Source of the DNA: Orrella daihaiensis
Lineage (GTDB): Bacteria > Pseudomonadota > Gammaproteobacteria > Burkholderiales > Burkholderiaceae_B
DNA length: 64,000 bases
Direction: 5' to 3'
Assembly (NCBI RefSeq): GCF_022811525.1
Contig: NZ_CP063982.1
Coordinates: 1,488,001 to 1,552,000, forward strand
The translations under genes were made by a program, and so were the position numbers. Below are positions 34,505 to 43,790 of this stretch, one piece after another. Below the pieces are notes generated by a model. That model saw only the letters and a list, made by a program, of their open reading frames with translations. It made no database searches and had not been told where the DNA came from. Numbering within the stretch: the stretch's first letter is position 1; every line of letters begins with the position of its first letter.

Positions 34505-35605
34505 AATCCCTCCTTAAGGCTTGCCTCGATAAATGTGTCCAGATCACCATCGAGAACTTTTTGTGTGTTAGAAATTTCAACGCCAGTGCGTAAGTCTTTA
34601 ATACGGCTTTGATCAAGTACGTATGACCGGATCTGATGCCCCCAACCAACGTCAGTTTTCGCGTCTTCCATTTTTTGTTGCTCAGACATACGTTTACGCA
34701 TTTCAAGTTCGTACAGCTTGGAGCGCAACATATCCATGGCTTCGGCTTTGTTGCGATGTTGCGAGCGATCGTTTTGACATTGCACAACAATCCCGGTCGG
34801 GTTGTGTGTGATTCGCACCGCCGAATCAGTTTTGTTGATGTGCTGGCCTCCCGCGCCGCTAGCGCGATAGGTATCGATACGCAAGTCAGCCGGATTGATC
34901 TCAATATCGATTGAGTCGTCGACTTGCGGGTACACAAATACACTGGCAAATGAGGTGTGACGTCCGCCGGCGGAATCAAACGGACTTTTGCGTACTAGAC
35001 GATGAACGCCGGTCTCAGTGCGCAAATGTCCAAAGGCATACTCACCTTCAACTTTGATGGTGGCTGATTTGATACCAGCGACTTCCCCTTCGGACTCTTC
35101 CATGACGTCGGCTTTAAAGCCTTTGTGCTCGCAGTAGCGTAAATATTGACGCAAAAGCATGGAGGCCCAGTCTTGCGCTTCGGTGCCGCCCGCGCCAGCC
35201 TGAATGTCCACAAAACAATTCAGTGGATCTGCTGGGTTGGAGAACATCCGTTTGAATTCAAGCGTCTCAAGCGTCTTTTGGAACGCATTGGCATCGACTT
35301 CGATAGCCTCGAGCGTGGCATCATCATCATCAGCTTGTGCCATCTCAAACAGTTCGAGTGCGTCACGAATCCCAACATCTAGCGCTTGTAGCGTCTGGAC
35401 CGTGTTTTCAAGTGATTTTTTCTCTCGTCCAAGCGCTTGCGCTTTGTCTGGGTCATTCCAAACGTCAGGGTCTTCGAGTTCAGCGTTTACAACTTCTAAA
35501 CGTGCAGCTTTGACCTCGTAGTCAAAGATACCTCCGTGCGGCAAGTTCACGTTCGAGGTAGTCTGCTAGCCGGGCGGCGAGCAAGTTCTGGCGATCAACT
35601 TCCAT
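34501..35605 (-). CDS. prfB: Peptide chain release factor 2 (programmed +1 frameshift)
   Basis: Release factor for UAA and UGA stops. Frame 0 starts at ATG 35605 and reads 27 codons to a UGA at 35524-35522; translation continues after a +1 shift at CTTTGAC, giving 367 aa in total. After the shift the protein shows the stop-codon-recognition SPF (about 207-209) and the catalytic GGQ (about 252-254), positions two higher than in Escherichia coli. The shift autoregulates RF2: when RF2 is scarce, ribosomes pause at UGA and slip. Its end overlaps the SDR start by 4 bp. Confidence 0.97.
35521..35535 (-). promoter_or_regulatory. prfB +1 frameshift signal
   Basis: On the minus strand GGAGG (35535-35531), TAT, then CTTTGAC (35527-35521). 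The internal Shine-Dalgarno three bases before the CUU codon and the slippery CUU-UGA-C are the canonical RF2 recoding elements. This is a functional site, not a sequencing error or pseudogene lesion. Confidence 0.95.
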
Positions 35606-35673
35606 GGTGTGTAGCTTTAATAAAAAGAATAATCGAGCATTTTAGCCGAGTTGATCGGTCCCTCAGGCAACCG

Positions 35674-37395
35674 TTAGGCTCGCTGGGCAGTTTCTATCAC
35701 CAATTGCAGTGTGATATTGGACTGCCAAATATTCGGGGTAGGGCGATACACCGCCAAGATTCGTTCAGGCAGTGGCTCGTCTCGGTTAAACCAGATCGCA
35801 TCGAATCGTTGGCGCTCACGCAACAGTGAAAGCTTCATGTGCTTGCCACCGACAAGTCTTTGGTTTTGCACCTCAAATTCATCAAGAAACAAGGGGGCTG
35901 GAAATCCGGCACCCCAGACCTGTTCTTGTAGCATCGTGGCGGTTTGCACGTTGGCCCACCCACTCTCTAATGAGCCATCGGTCTCGATCCGGGCGCTAAA
36001 TTCAGTTTTGCCGGTCATTTCTATGACTGCCTCAGAAAATCCCTGTGCAAATCGCTCCAAACCGTTTTCGGGCAAGGTCAAACCAGCAGCCATCGCATGC
36101 CCCCCGAATTTGAGTACCAGGCCCGGGTTCCGTTTGGATACCAAGTCAAACACATCACGTAAGTGAACATCGGGTATCGAGCGCCCTGAACCACGCCACG
36201 TTCCGTCACCGGCTGGGGCTAGTGCGACTACTGGGCGCCAGAACTTTTCTTTTAAACGCGACGCGACCAGCCCGACTACGCCTTGATGCCAGTCTGGTTG
36301 ATAAACACAAATAGCCGCCTGGTTTGTCTGAGTGTTGTCATTGGAATCAAGGCTGTCCATAGACGCCATGGCTTGTTCACGCATGGTGACCTCTATTTGA
36401 CGGCGTTCCTGATTGATCCGATCTAGTTCACGCGCTAATTCAAGTGCGTGCTGTTCATCATCAGTGCTTAAACACTCTATACCCAGACTCATGTCAGTGA
36501 GACGGCCGGCGGCGTTGATACGCGGACCGATCGTGAACCCGAAATCAAACGCACTGGCTTGAGCTGGATCTCTGCCACACACGGCAAACAGAGCGCGTAA
36601 CCCAGGTTGCATCTGACCTGCTCGAATTCGTTGAATTCCTCTGGTTACCAGTAGCCGATTGTTGGCGTCGAGCTTGACCACATCAGCAATGGTTCCAAGG
36701 GCGACTAGATCTACCAAAGCGTCCAATCGGGGTTCAGGTTTGCCCTCGAAATAGCCTCTGGCCCTTAGAGTCGCACGCAGCGCCAAGAGCACATAGAACA
36801 TCACCCCAACACCCGCTAGATTCTTTGATGGAAAGCCACAGCCTGGTTGATTCGGATTCACAATGGCTAGTGCGGGTGGTAGACGATCACCTGGTAAATG
36901 ATGGTCTGTGACAATGACGTCAATGCCATGCTCCTTAGCGGCAATGACTCCATCTACGCTGGCAATGCCATTGTCGACCGTCACAATGAGATCAGGTTTG
37001 CCAGCATGATGTTTGGTTGCTAGTTCGACGACCTCGGGCGAAAGACCATAGCCTGTTTCGAAGCGATTGGGTACAAGATAGTCAACCCGGGCACCCATGG
37101 CGCGCAAGCCCCGCAAACCGACGGCGCAGGCAGTGGCGCCGTCACAGTCATAATCTGCAACGATCAGGAGTTTTTGATGGCTTTCGATGGCATCGGCCAA
37201 TGCTTCACTGGCCTGTTCGATATGGCTAAGCTGGTTAGGCATGATCAAACCTTGCCAATCGGTGTCGAGTTCAGCGCTGTCGCAAACGCCTCGTGCTGCC
37301 ATCAGGCGCGCCAAAAGCGGATGAACACCGTGGGTTGTGAGCCGTTGTACCGCATCTTGTGGCACTGGTCTGACAATTAGTTTTGGTTCAGCCAC
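35674..37395 (-). CDS. recJ: Single-stranded-DNA-specific exonuclease RecJ
   Basis: 5'-3' ssDNA exonuclease for recombination and mismatch repair. I prefer the GTG at 37395 (573 aa), because GGAG lies 6 bp before it and family members begin near KLIVRPVP; ATGs at 37407 and 37443 are alternatives with weaker ribosome sites. Motifs: DYDCDG at 81-86, DHH at 164-166, and the C-terminal DHHA1 region with KFGGHAMAAGLTL. It overlaps the 3' end of the upstream RpfE-like gene. prfB follows 68 bp later. Confidence 0.95.
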   Translation of the reverse strand: MAEPKLIVRPVPQDAVQRLTTHGVHPLLARLMAARGVCDSAELDTDWQGLIMPNQLSHIEQASEALADAIESHQKLLIVADYDCDGATACAVGLRGLRAMGARVDYLVPNRFETGYGLSPEVVELATKHHAGKPDLIVTVDNGIASVDGVIAAKEHGIDVIVTDHHLPGDRLPPALAIVNPNQPGCGFPSKNLAGVGVMFYVLLALRATLRARGYFEGKPEPRLDALVDLVALGTIADVVKLDANNRLLVTRGIQRIRAGQMQPGLRALFAVCGRDPAQASAFDFGFTIGPRINAAGRLTDMSLGIECLSTDDEQHALELARELDRINQERRQIEVTMREQAMASMDSLDSNDNTQTNQAAICVYQPDWHQGVVGLVASRLKEKFWRPVVALAPAGDGTWRGSGRSIPDVHLRDVFDLVSKRNPGLVLKFGGHAMAAGLTLPENGLERFAQGFSEAVIEMTGKTEFSARIETDGSLESGWANVQTATMLQEQVWGAGFPAPLFLDEFEVQNQRLVGGKHMKLSLLRERQRFDAIWFNRDEPLPERILAVYRPTPNIWQSNITLQLVIETAQRA

Positions 37396-38312
37396 CAATT
37401 TCTCCATGAGTCTGACTGCTCTTTGGCGAATAGATTTCGCCACCAGCGTTTGGGCGCGTTCTGTAAACGAACGATACGGTCATCACCCGTTAGCACAATC
37501 TCGCGATCTGGCTCTGCTTTTAGCAGTGCCGGCTCTAATTCTTCCCAGGCGTCTAACCAGCCTGACCAGTCACCACGCGAGGCAAACAGACTGAGTGCAT
37601 CAAGCCAGTGTTGATCTAGCGCCTGGTTTGGCGTAAAGCCTTTGCCACCACCATAAAGCCAAATAGTGTTGATCGCAGGCAGACCCTCGCTCTCTCGTGT
37701 CTGGTTGACCGGATGGTTGTGCCACGCCATTTGAATTTCATTAACCCGCTTACGCCAGCTGCGCCACGCATTGTCCGTGGGCCACCAGTCACCGAGATCC
37801 TGGCCCATCAAAGCTAGTGGGCTAATCGTCTTACTGCCGCAAGGGAAATCACCATGCACACGCCATAACCCTTGTCCAAGAGGTTCAATCAAAATGCCAT
37901 CGGCGTCTGGACTAAACAATGATTGGGCAGCATGCTCTAGCGCAACGATATCTTCAGCACGGGCATCTATCAAATCAAGAGGCACGACCGTTGCGCGCTC
38001 TTGAGTGATGACGATGCCACATAATTGCGCTACCCAGACGGATTGACCGGAGTGTGTGCTTCGGGCGTGCAGTGGCCCGAGTCCACTGCCGATCGTTGCA
38101 TTGGATTCGGGCTCATAACCCAATTCCAGAAGCAACAGACCCTCTGCTGGGGTGCAACCTTGATCAGAGACTGGCCAAGGCTGATTCTTGGCGTGCCTGG
38201 CGTTAAACAGATGGGCAAGTTTCGGATAGCGAATAGCAAACGGTTCTACCAACGCCGGGCTAGCGTTGGCAGAAGGCAGTGCGTTGGGAATGAAGATGGT
38301 CATGCGATTCAT
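37377..38312 (-). CDS. Conserved RpfE-like protein of unknown function
   Basis: Soluble 311-aa protein without a recognised catalytic domain. The segment INTIWLYGGGKG and the tryptophan-rich C terminus (RWWRNLF, WRNWWLNQN) recall the COG4255/RpfE-type family annotated next to recJ in Xanthomonas and in Burkholderiales. Some members are labelled phosphoglycerate-mutase-like, which I cannot support from sequence. Start taken at ATG 38312; ATGs at 38342 and 38303 are also possible and none has a strong ribosome site. It diverges from lolC and overlaps recJ. Confidence 0.7.
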   Translation of the reverse strand: MNRMTIFIPNALPSANASPALVEPFAIRYPKLAHLFNARHAKNQPWPVSDQGCTPAEGLLLLELGYEPESNATIGSGLGPLHARSTHSGQSVWVAQLCGIVITQERATVVPLDLIDARAEDIVALEHAAQSLFSPDADGILIEPLGQGLWRVHGDFPCGSKTISPLALMGQDLGDWWPTDNAWRSWRKRVNEIQMAWHNHPVNQTRESEGLPAINTIWLYGGGKGFTPNQALDQHWLDALSLFASRGDWSGWLDAWEELEPALLKAEPDREIVLTGDDRIVRLQNAPKRWWRNLFAKEQSDSWRNWWLNQN

Positions 38313-38375
38313 TTTAACGGCGGGATCGGCGTCATCGTTCAATCCGAGTTGTGGTAACGTGCCTTCAGATCAGGG

Positions 38376-38409
38376 AAAATGCACTTGCAATCAGACAAAA
38401 TGCACTTGC
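38376..38409. repeat. Two copies of a 13-bp direct repeat, 21-bp period
   Basis: AAAATGCACTTGC occurs at 38376-38388 and again at 38397-38409, start to start exactly 21 bp (two helical turns). The repeats lie between the divergent RpfE-like gene and lolC. Each contains an in-frame ATG for lolC, so they could be a duplicated start region or a tandem operator. Confidence 0.55.
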
Positions 38410-38453
38410 GTTATGTCCTGCCAGAATGGTTTTTAACGGAATCAAGCAGCTGG

Positions 38454-39731
38454 ATGAGTCATTTTTTTGAGTGGTGGGTCGGTCTGCGCTACGCTGGTAT
38501 AGGCCGGCGAGCAGGGCGCGCATCTGGCCGCGATCGCTTTGTGTCCTTTGTGGCTGCCATGGCGATGGCTGGCATTGCACTTGGCGTGGCTGCCCTGATC
38601 GTCGTGCTGTCTGTCATGAATGGTTTTCAGCGAGATGTTCGTGATCGAATGTTGTCGGTCTTGCCTCATATTGAATTGTTCGTGCCAGGCGATGAGCCTC
38701 AAGCTGTGCTCGAGCAATTTAACGCGCTGTCTGAGATAGCTCGATCTAATCCCGAGGTCACAGGTGCTGCACCCTTTGTGGCAGCACCCGCCATTTTGAT
38801 GCGCGGCCAGGCGCTTCGGGGTGTTCAAGTTCGCGGTGTAGAGCCCTCGGCCGAGACCGCTGTTTCAGAGCTTGGTCAGCAGATGGTGGTGGGCAGTCTG
38901 TCTGACCTAAAGCCGGGCAAGTATGGTTTGATCGTTGGCCAGACCCTAGCTGATATTCTGAACCTGAGCGCAGGAGACAGCGTGATGCTGCTCGCACCCC
39001 AGGGCAGCGTCAGCCCCGCAGGCTTCACACCACGATTAAGGCAGTTCACAATTGTTGGCATTTATCGATCGGGTCATTTTGAGTATGACAGCTCGCTAGT
39101 GTTTGCGCAGGCGCAAGATGCGGCCAGGTTATTCAGAGATACGGGAACTGCTGGAGTGCGCTTGCGTGTAACAGATATGCACCAGGCGCCTGAAGTGGCG
39201 CTTGAGCTGAGTGCTCAGTTGCCTCGAGGCGTATTTGCAGCAGACTGGTCGCGAAACAATCGAACCTGGTTCGCGGCCGTGCAGACAGAAAAGCGCATGA
39301 TGTTTTTAATTCTTACACTGATCGTGGCGGTGGCTGCGTTTAACTTGCTATCCTCGCAGGTCATGGCCGTCAAAGACAAGCAATCGGACATTGCGATATT
39401 ACGTAGCCTTGGCGCAACGCCAGGGGCGATTGCACGGATATTTTTGATTCAAGGCGCTTTAATCGGGATAGTGGGAACGTTTCTGGGCGTATCAGCGGGT
39501 GCGTTGCTGGCATATAACGTCGACACCTTAGTGCCAGCGATCGAACGGGCATTGGGCATCCAGTTTCTACCCCAAGAAATTTATTTCATTGCGTCCCTGC
39601 CATCTGACCCACGGGTGTCAGATATCACGGTGATTGCGTTGACATCGCTAGTGATGTCTCTACTTGCCACGTTATATCCAAGTTGGCGTGCTTCTAGGCT
39701 TGAGCCTGCCCAGGTGTTGCGTCATGATTAA
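38454..39731 (+). CDS. lolC: Lipoprotein-releasing ABC transporter permease LolC/LolE family
   Basis: Inner-membrane permease that extracts outer-membrane lipoproteins for transfer to LolA. At 425 aa it has one N-terminal TM (about 26-50), a large periplasmic domain, then three TMs near 285-310, 330-365 and 390-415. Conserved LolC text is VLSVMNGFQRDVRDRML and KRMMFLILTLIVAVAAFNLLSS. I start at ATG 38454 because homologues begin near FFEWWVGLRY; upstream in-frame ATGs at 38379 and 38400 lie in the direct repeat. No separate lolE is present, so the permease may homodimerise (LolF type). Confidence 0.93.
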   Translation: MSHFFEWWVGLRYAGIGRRAGRASGRDRFVSFVAAMAMAGIALGVAALIVVLSVMNGFQRDVRDRMLSVLPHIELFVPGDEPQAVLEQFNALSEIARSNPEVTGAAPFVAAPAILMRGQALRGVQVRGVEPSAETAVSELGQQMVVGSLSDLKPGKYGLIVGQTLADILNLSAGDSVMLLAPQGSVSPAGFTPRLRQFTIVGIYRSGHFEYDSSLVFAQAQDAARLFRDTGTAGVRLRVTDMHQAPEVALELSAQLPRGVFAADWSRNNRTWFAAVQTEKRMMFLILTLIVAVAAFNLLSSQVMAVKDKQSDIAILRSLGATPGAIARIFLIQGALIGIVGTFLGVSAGALLAYNVDTLVPAIERALGIQFLPQEIYFIASLPSDPRVSDITVIALTSLVMSLLATLYPSWRASRLEPAQVLRHD

Positions 39732-40452
39732 CGTGTCATTAACCGCTGGCACGATTGTGCTGCAAGCCCATGGTTTGAGCCGCTACTTTGTGGATGGACA
39801 GCGTCAAATCCAGGTACTCAACGGGGTCGATTTGACGATACATGCTGCAGAGATGGTGGCAATTGTAGGTGCTTCGGGCTCGGGCAAAAGTACCTTGCTG
39901 CATTGTCTGGGATTGTTGGATCGCCCGGATGCTGGGCAATTGTCGATTGCTGGCAAACCGACGGAAACATTAAATGAAAAGGCGCGTAGTCGCTTGCGCA
40001 ATGAGTCGCTTGGGTTTGTGTATCAGTTCCATCATTTATTGCCAGAGTTCAACGCCACAGACAACGTGGCCATGCCATTGATTGTTGGTAAAGAGCCTTT
40101 AGCCAGTGCTCGTAAAACGGCGCGCCATCTGCTCGAGGCCATGGGTTTAGGTCATCGTCTAGAAAATTATCCTGGTCAACTTTCGGGTGGTGAGCGGCAG
40201 CGGGTTGCGCTAGCTCGAGCGTTGGTGACTCGACCGGTCTGTGTGTTGGCAGATGAACCCACCGGCAATCTCGATCGCGAAACAGCCGGCCAAGTGTTTG
40301 AGCTCATTGCACGGATACGTGACGATTTCGGGACAGCGGTCGTGCTCGTGACTCATGACCTAAGCCTCGCTGAACGCGCGGATCGTTGCTTGTCAATGGT
40401 CAATGGCCGGTTGTTCGAAGGCGGGGTGACGAGTGATGCGGGCATTGTTTGA
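39724..40452 (+). CDS. lolD: Lipoprotein-releasing ABC transporter ATPase LolD
   Basis: ATPase of the Lol complex. The 242-aa protein has Walker A VGASGSGKSTLL, the LolD-type Q-loop FVYQFHHLLPEFNATDNVAMPL, signature LSGGERQRVALARAL and Walker B VLADEPTGNLD. ATG 39724 overlaps the lolC end by 8 bp, consistent with coupled synthesis of permease and ATPase. Confidence 0.96.
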   Translation: MINVSLTAGTIVLQAHGLSRYFVDGQRQIQVLNGVDLTIHAAEMVAIVGASGSGKSTLLHCLGLLDRPDAGQLSIAGKPTETLNEKARSRLRNESLGFVYQFHHLLPEFNATDNVAMPLIVGKEPLASARKTARHLLEAMGLGHRLENYPGQLSGGERQRVALARALVTRPVCVLADEPTGNLDRETAGQVFELIARIRDDFGTAVVLVTHDLSLAERADRCLSMVNGRLFEGGVTSDAGIV

Positions 40453-41248
40453 TACCCATTGCCATCTCGATGCCAGTGAGTTTGATGCTGATCGTGATGA
40501 GGTGATTGGCCGCGCCGCGACAGTCGGCGTACGGGGCATTCTTATTCCTGCAGTGCAGGCATCAGACTTTGATAAAGTTCGGCGATTGGCCCATGGATTT
40601 GCCCAAGGTGCTTATGCCGTTGGTATTCATCCGATGTATGTGCATCAGGCTTCAGACAGTGACCTGCAGAGCCTGAAGGCCTTTTTGCAGGCGCACCGTG
40701 ATGACCCTCGCTTGGTTGCGGTGGGCGAGATTGGCTTGGACTTTTTTGTTGCTCAGATCAGTCAGGGTGAACAACGCAATCGACAAATCAGGTTTTATCA
40801 AGCTCAGCTCGATCTGGCCATGACGATGGGATTGCCGGTTATTTTGCACGTGCGTCGCTCGCAAGACGAGCTGTTAAAGTGGTTGCGTCGTAGACCTTTG
40901 ATCGGCGGCATTGCTCACGCTTTTAACGGCAGCCTTCAGCAAGCACAGCAATTCATTGATGCCGGATTCGCCCTGGGCGTTGGAGGTGCGTTTACCTTCA
41001 CACGTGCCAAGCAGATTCGTCGATTGGTGACAACGCTATCATTGTCCAATTTAGTGTTAGAGACCGATTCGCCGGATATGGCACCAGCCTGGCTGGAAAA
41101 AGGTTCGCGCAATACACCGTACGAGGTAGCGCAAATTGCTGCAATGCTCGCGCAATTACGTCATGATTCCCTTGATCACGTTTTGCACGAAACGTCGCTT
41201 GCTGCCAAGCGCGTGATTCCCAAGCTTGGGCCACTTTGGATGGCATAG
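40436..41248 (+). CDS. TatD-family metal-dependent hydrolase (DNase)
   Basis: Amidohydrolase-fold nuclease of the TatD family, 270 aa. Metal ligands are visible: H8/H10 in DTHCHLDA, the glutamate in VGEIGLDFF, histidines in LHVRRSQDE and IAHAFNGS, and the aspartate in LETDSPD. The family has 3'-5' exonuclease or deoxyribonuclease activity; YcfH/TatD/YjjV paralogues cannot be separated here. ATG 40436 overlaps lolD by 17 bp; a GTG at 40433 would add one residue. Confidence 0.92.
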   Translation: MRALFDTHCHLDASEFDADRDEVIGRAATVGVRGILIPAVQASDFDKVRRLAHGFAQGAYAVGIHPMYVHQASDSDLQSLKAFLQAHRDDPRLVAVGEIGLDFFVAQISQGEQRNRQIRFYQAQLDLAMTMGLPVILHVRRSQDELLKWLRRRPLIGGIAHAFNGSLQQAQQFIDAGFALGVGGAFTFTRAKQIRRLVTTLSLSNLVLETDSPDMAPAWLEKGSRNTPYEVAQIAAMLAQLRHDSLDHVLHETSLAAKRVIPKLGPLWMA

Positions 41249-41373
41249 TTGGCGTTTGCGCCGCCCCGCGCACTATAACGATCAACGGCAACTCTACGAT
41301 TGCTATCGGTTTTTACGAATTGAATTTTTGTGTCGGATGAGCCACGCTTGACGGTTTTTTGGTGGCGCACGAC

Positions 41374-43764
41374 ATGCACGTTAGCTTGATGGCAGCAGGG
41401 TGGCTGCTCGGTATTTGTGTGGCACAACAGTGGCGACAGCTACCCGACCCCAGGATGATCGGCCTTGCACTAGGTGGACTGCTCGTTGTGTCGTTATTGG
41501 CATGGCGACGTCAATCATGTCGTCAGTTTCTCTGCCCCATGTTGGCCACATTGATCGCCATGGGCTGGGTAACGTGGCTTGCGCAGGCGAGGCTAAGCGA
41601 CAGGCTAGCCAATCACGAAGACGATAAAGTTACCCGAGTGTCAGTATTGGTGTCAGATCTACCAACACCGGCAAGCGACGGTGTCCGTTTTACGGGTGTT
41701 TTGCTCGACCCCTCACCAAGCGCCTTACCTAAAAAACTCATGGTGTTTTGGCCGGGGGCTTGCGCCGGTCATTGTGTTGACCCGGTCAAGCCGGGTCAAC
41801 AATGGCGCATGGCCCTGCGCTTCAGACAGCCTCGTTCGAGATTGAATTTCGCAGGCATGGATGGTGAGTCTTGGATGTTTGCCCAAGGCTTACGTGCCAC
41901 TGCCACGGTCAGGGGTAAGCCGGTTCGCTTGGCCGATGCGACTGGGTGGCAGCCAAGCTTATGGATAGAACAGTTGCGCAACTCAATACGGCAGCGGTTA
42001 CACCGGTTGCTCGGCAACGCACGTGAGGTCAATGTCATGGTGGCCTTGGCGATTGGTGATCAGCAAGGGGTATCCCGAGAGGATTGGGAAATTTTCAATC
42101 TAACGGGTATTACACATCTGGTATCGATTAGTGGGTCACATGTCACGCTAATCGCTGCGCTCGGTGCAACAGTGGTCGCTATAGGCTGGCGCCGTTTTCG
42201 TTGGCGCGGTCGATTGTTGACAGAGCGGGTTGCGGTTCGTCTGGTGTTCGTCTGGGCTGCTGGCGTTCTCGCTTTTTTGTACTGTTTATTAGCTGGTTGG
42301 GGGGTGCCGGCTCAGCGGACATTTTTTATGCTTGCTGCCGGTGCGCTTAGTCTTAGTGGCCGGATACCCTTGTCTGGTCCGCAGGCGGTACTAGCTGCCG
42401 GTACCGCGATGACAGTACTAGATCCTTGGGCAGTGATGTCGACCGGCTTCTGGTTGTCATTTGGAGCCATGGTAATTTTAATTTTCCTGGCTGAACAAGT
42501 GGCGGCTTCGTCCCGTGTCGATATCTCACGTTGGGAGATGATCAAGCAAACAGTTATGGTGGCAGCGCGGTTGCAGTGGGTCATGACCCTGGCCATTACA
42601 CCTGTCACGGTCTACTTGTTTCAGCAATTATCTGTGATTGGTTTATTAGCCAACGCTTGGGCGATACCCTGGATTACGTTTTTAGCCACACCGCTGGCGC
42701 TGCTGCTGTCAGCGCTATGCGTCGTCCCGTTACCAGATGCCTGGCTGGCACCCATCGCGTGGCTGGCCCATGCTGCCTTGTATGGATCACTGGCACCCGT
42801 GCGCTGGCTGGCAAAGTTCGATGGGCTGGCAATCGAAGCGCGGGCCATCGGTCTGTGGGAACTCGGTCTTGGTATTGTTGGTGTGGCGATGGCACTTTTG
42901 CTGCCACCATGGCGTTGCCGAAGGTTGGCTTGGCTGTTGCTGCTTCCTTCGATGACAAGCACGACACCTAGACCGCCGGATGGAGGGTGGCGCTTGACGG
43001 CATTGGACATCGGGCAGGGCGGAGCAGTGCTGGTTCAGACAAAATCACACAACCTTTTGTTCGATACTGGCTGGCGCTATGGTGATGTCGATGCGACTGA
43101 TCGGGTCATTTTGCCGGAATTGCGTGCACTGGGGATTAAACACTTGGACGCTGTCGTCGTATCGCACCCCGATAATGATCATCTAGGCGGGCTAGAACGA
43201 CTAGAGCAAACACGCTCGATTGGTCAGCTGATTGGATCGGGATTGCAGCGCAAGGATGTACTTGCCTGTCGGACGGGACAGTCTTGGACCGTTGATGGCG
43301 TCAGATTCGAGTTCTTACACCCCGACAGTGATTGCAGCAGCAAGGCATTATCTGGCATCGAGCGTAACCGTTGTAGTTGTGTCTTGGCAGTACACGGCAG
43401 GTTTCATCGTTTGTTGTTAACAGGTGATATTGATGCTTCAATCGAGCGGGCGTTGTTGACAAGATTAAGTCGCTCATTTGATGTGGTGATGGTCGCTCAT
43501 CATGGTTCGCACACATCATCAGATCCGACGTGGGTCAGACGTGTAAATGCTAGCCACGCTGTTGCCCAGGCTGGTCAGTACAACCGATTTGGTCATCCGC
43601 ATGCCGAGGTTGTTCAACGTTGGCAAGCCGCTGGCACTAGAGTTTGGGTCTCTAGTGATGATGGTGCGGTGCGTTTTGATTCGAGTGCCAATGGTCTGGT
43701 GGCGCTCAGTGCGCGCCAGCTTCGGCAACGTTACTGGCATACCCCGGTCGGTAGCCTAAAATAG
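41374..43764 (+). CDS. comEC: DNA internalization channel ComEC/Rec2
   Basis: Inner-membrane channel for single-stranded DNA uptake in natural transformation, about 796 aa from ATG 41374 (TTG 41359 and GTG 41362 are possible). It has an N-terminal DUF4131-type region, a central multi-helix Competence domain (SGSHVTLIAALGA, about ten hydrophobic segments to residue 530), and a C-terminal metallo-beta-lactamase domain with LDIGQGGAVLVQT, SHPDNDHLGG and MVAHHGSHTSSD. Apparently intact, so transformation is possible if pilus genes exist elsewhere. Confidence 0.94.
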   Translation: MHVSLMAAGWLLGICVAQQWRQLPDPRMIGLALGGLLVVSLLAWRRQSCRQFLCPMLATLIAMGWVTWLAQARLSDRLANHEDDKVTRVSVLVSDLPTPASDGVRFTGVLLDPSPSALPKKLMVFWPGACAGHCVDPVKPGQQWRMALRFRQPRSRLNFAGMDGESWMFAQGLRATATVRGKPVRLADATGWQPSLWIEQLRNSIRQRLHRLLGNAREVNVMVALAIGDQQGVSREDWEIFNLTGITHLVSISGSHVTLIAALGATVVAIGWRRFRWRGRLLTERVAVRLVFVWAAGVLAFLYCLLAGWGVPAQRTFFMLAAGALSLSGRIPLSGPQAVLAAGTAMTVLDPWAVMSTGFWLSFGAMVILIFLAEQVAASSRVDISRWEMIKQTVMVAARLQWVMTLAITPVTVYLFQQLSVIGLLANAWAIPWITFLATPLALLLSALCVVPLPDAWLAPIAWLAHAALYGSLAPVRWLAKFDGLAIEARAIGLWELGLGIVGVAMALLLPPWRCRRLAWLLLLPSMTSTTPRPPDGGWRLTALDIGQGGAVLVQTKSHNLLFDTGWRYGDVDATDRVILPELRALGIKHLDAVVVSHPDNDHLGGLERLEQTRSIGQLIGSGLQRKDVLACRTGQSWTVDGVRFEFLHPDSDCSSKALSGIERNRCSCVLAVHGRFHRLLLTGDIDASIERALLTRLSRSFDVVMVAHHGSHTSSDPTWVRRVNASHAVAQAGQYNRFGHPHAEVVQRWQAAGTRVWVSSDDGAVRFDSSANGLVALSARQLRQRYWHTPVGSLK

Positions 43765-43790
43765 ATCCAATTGCAGCAAGGAGTGATAAT

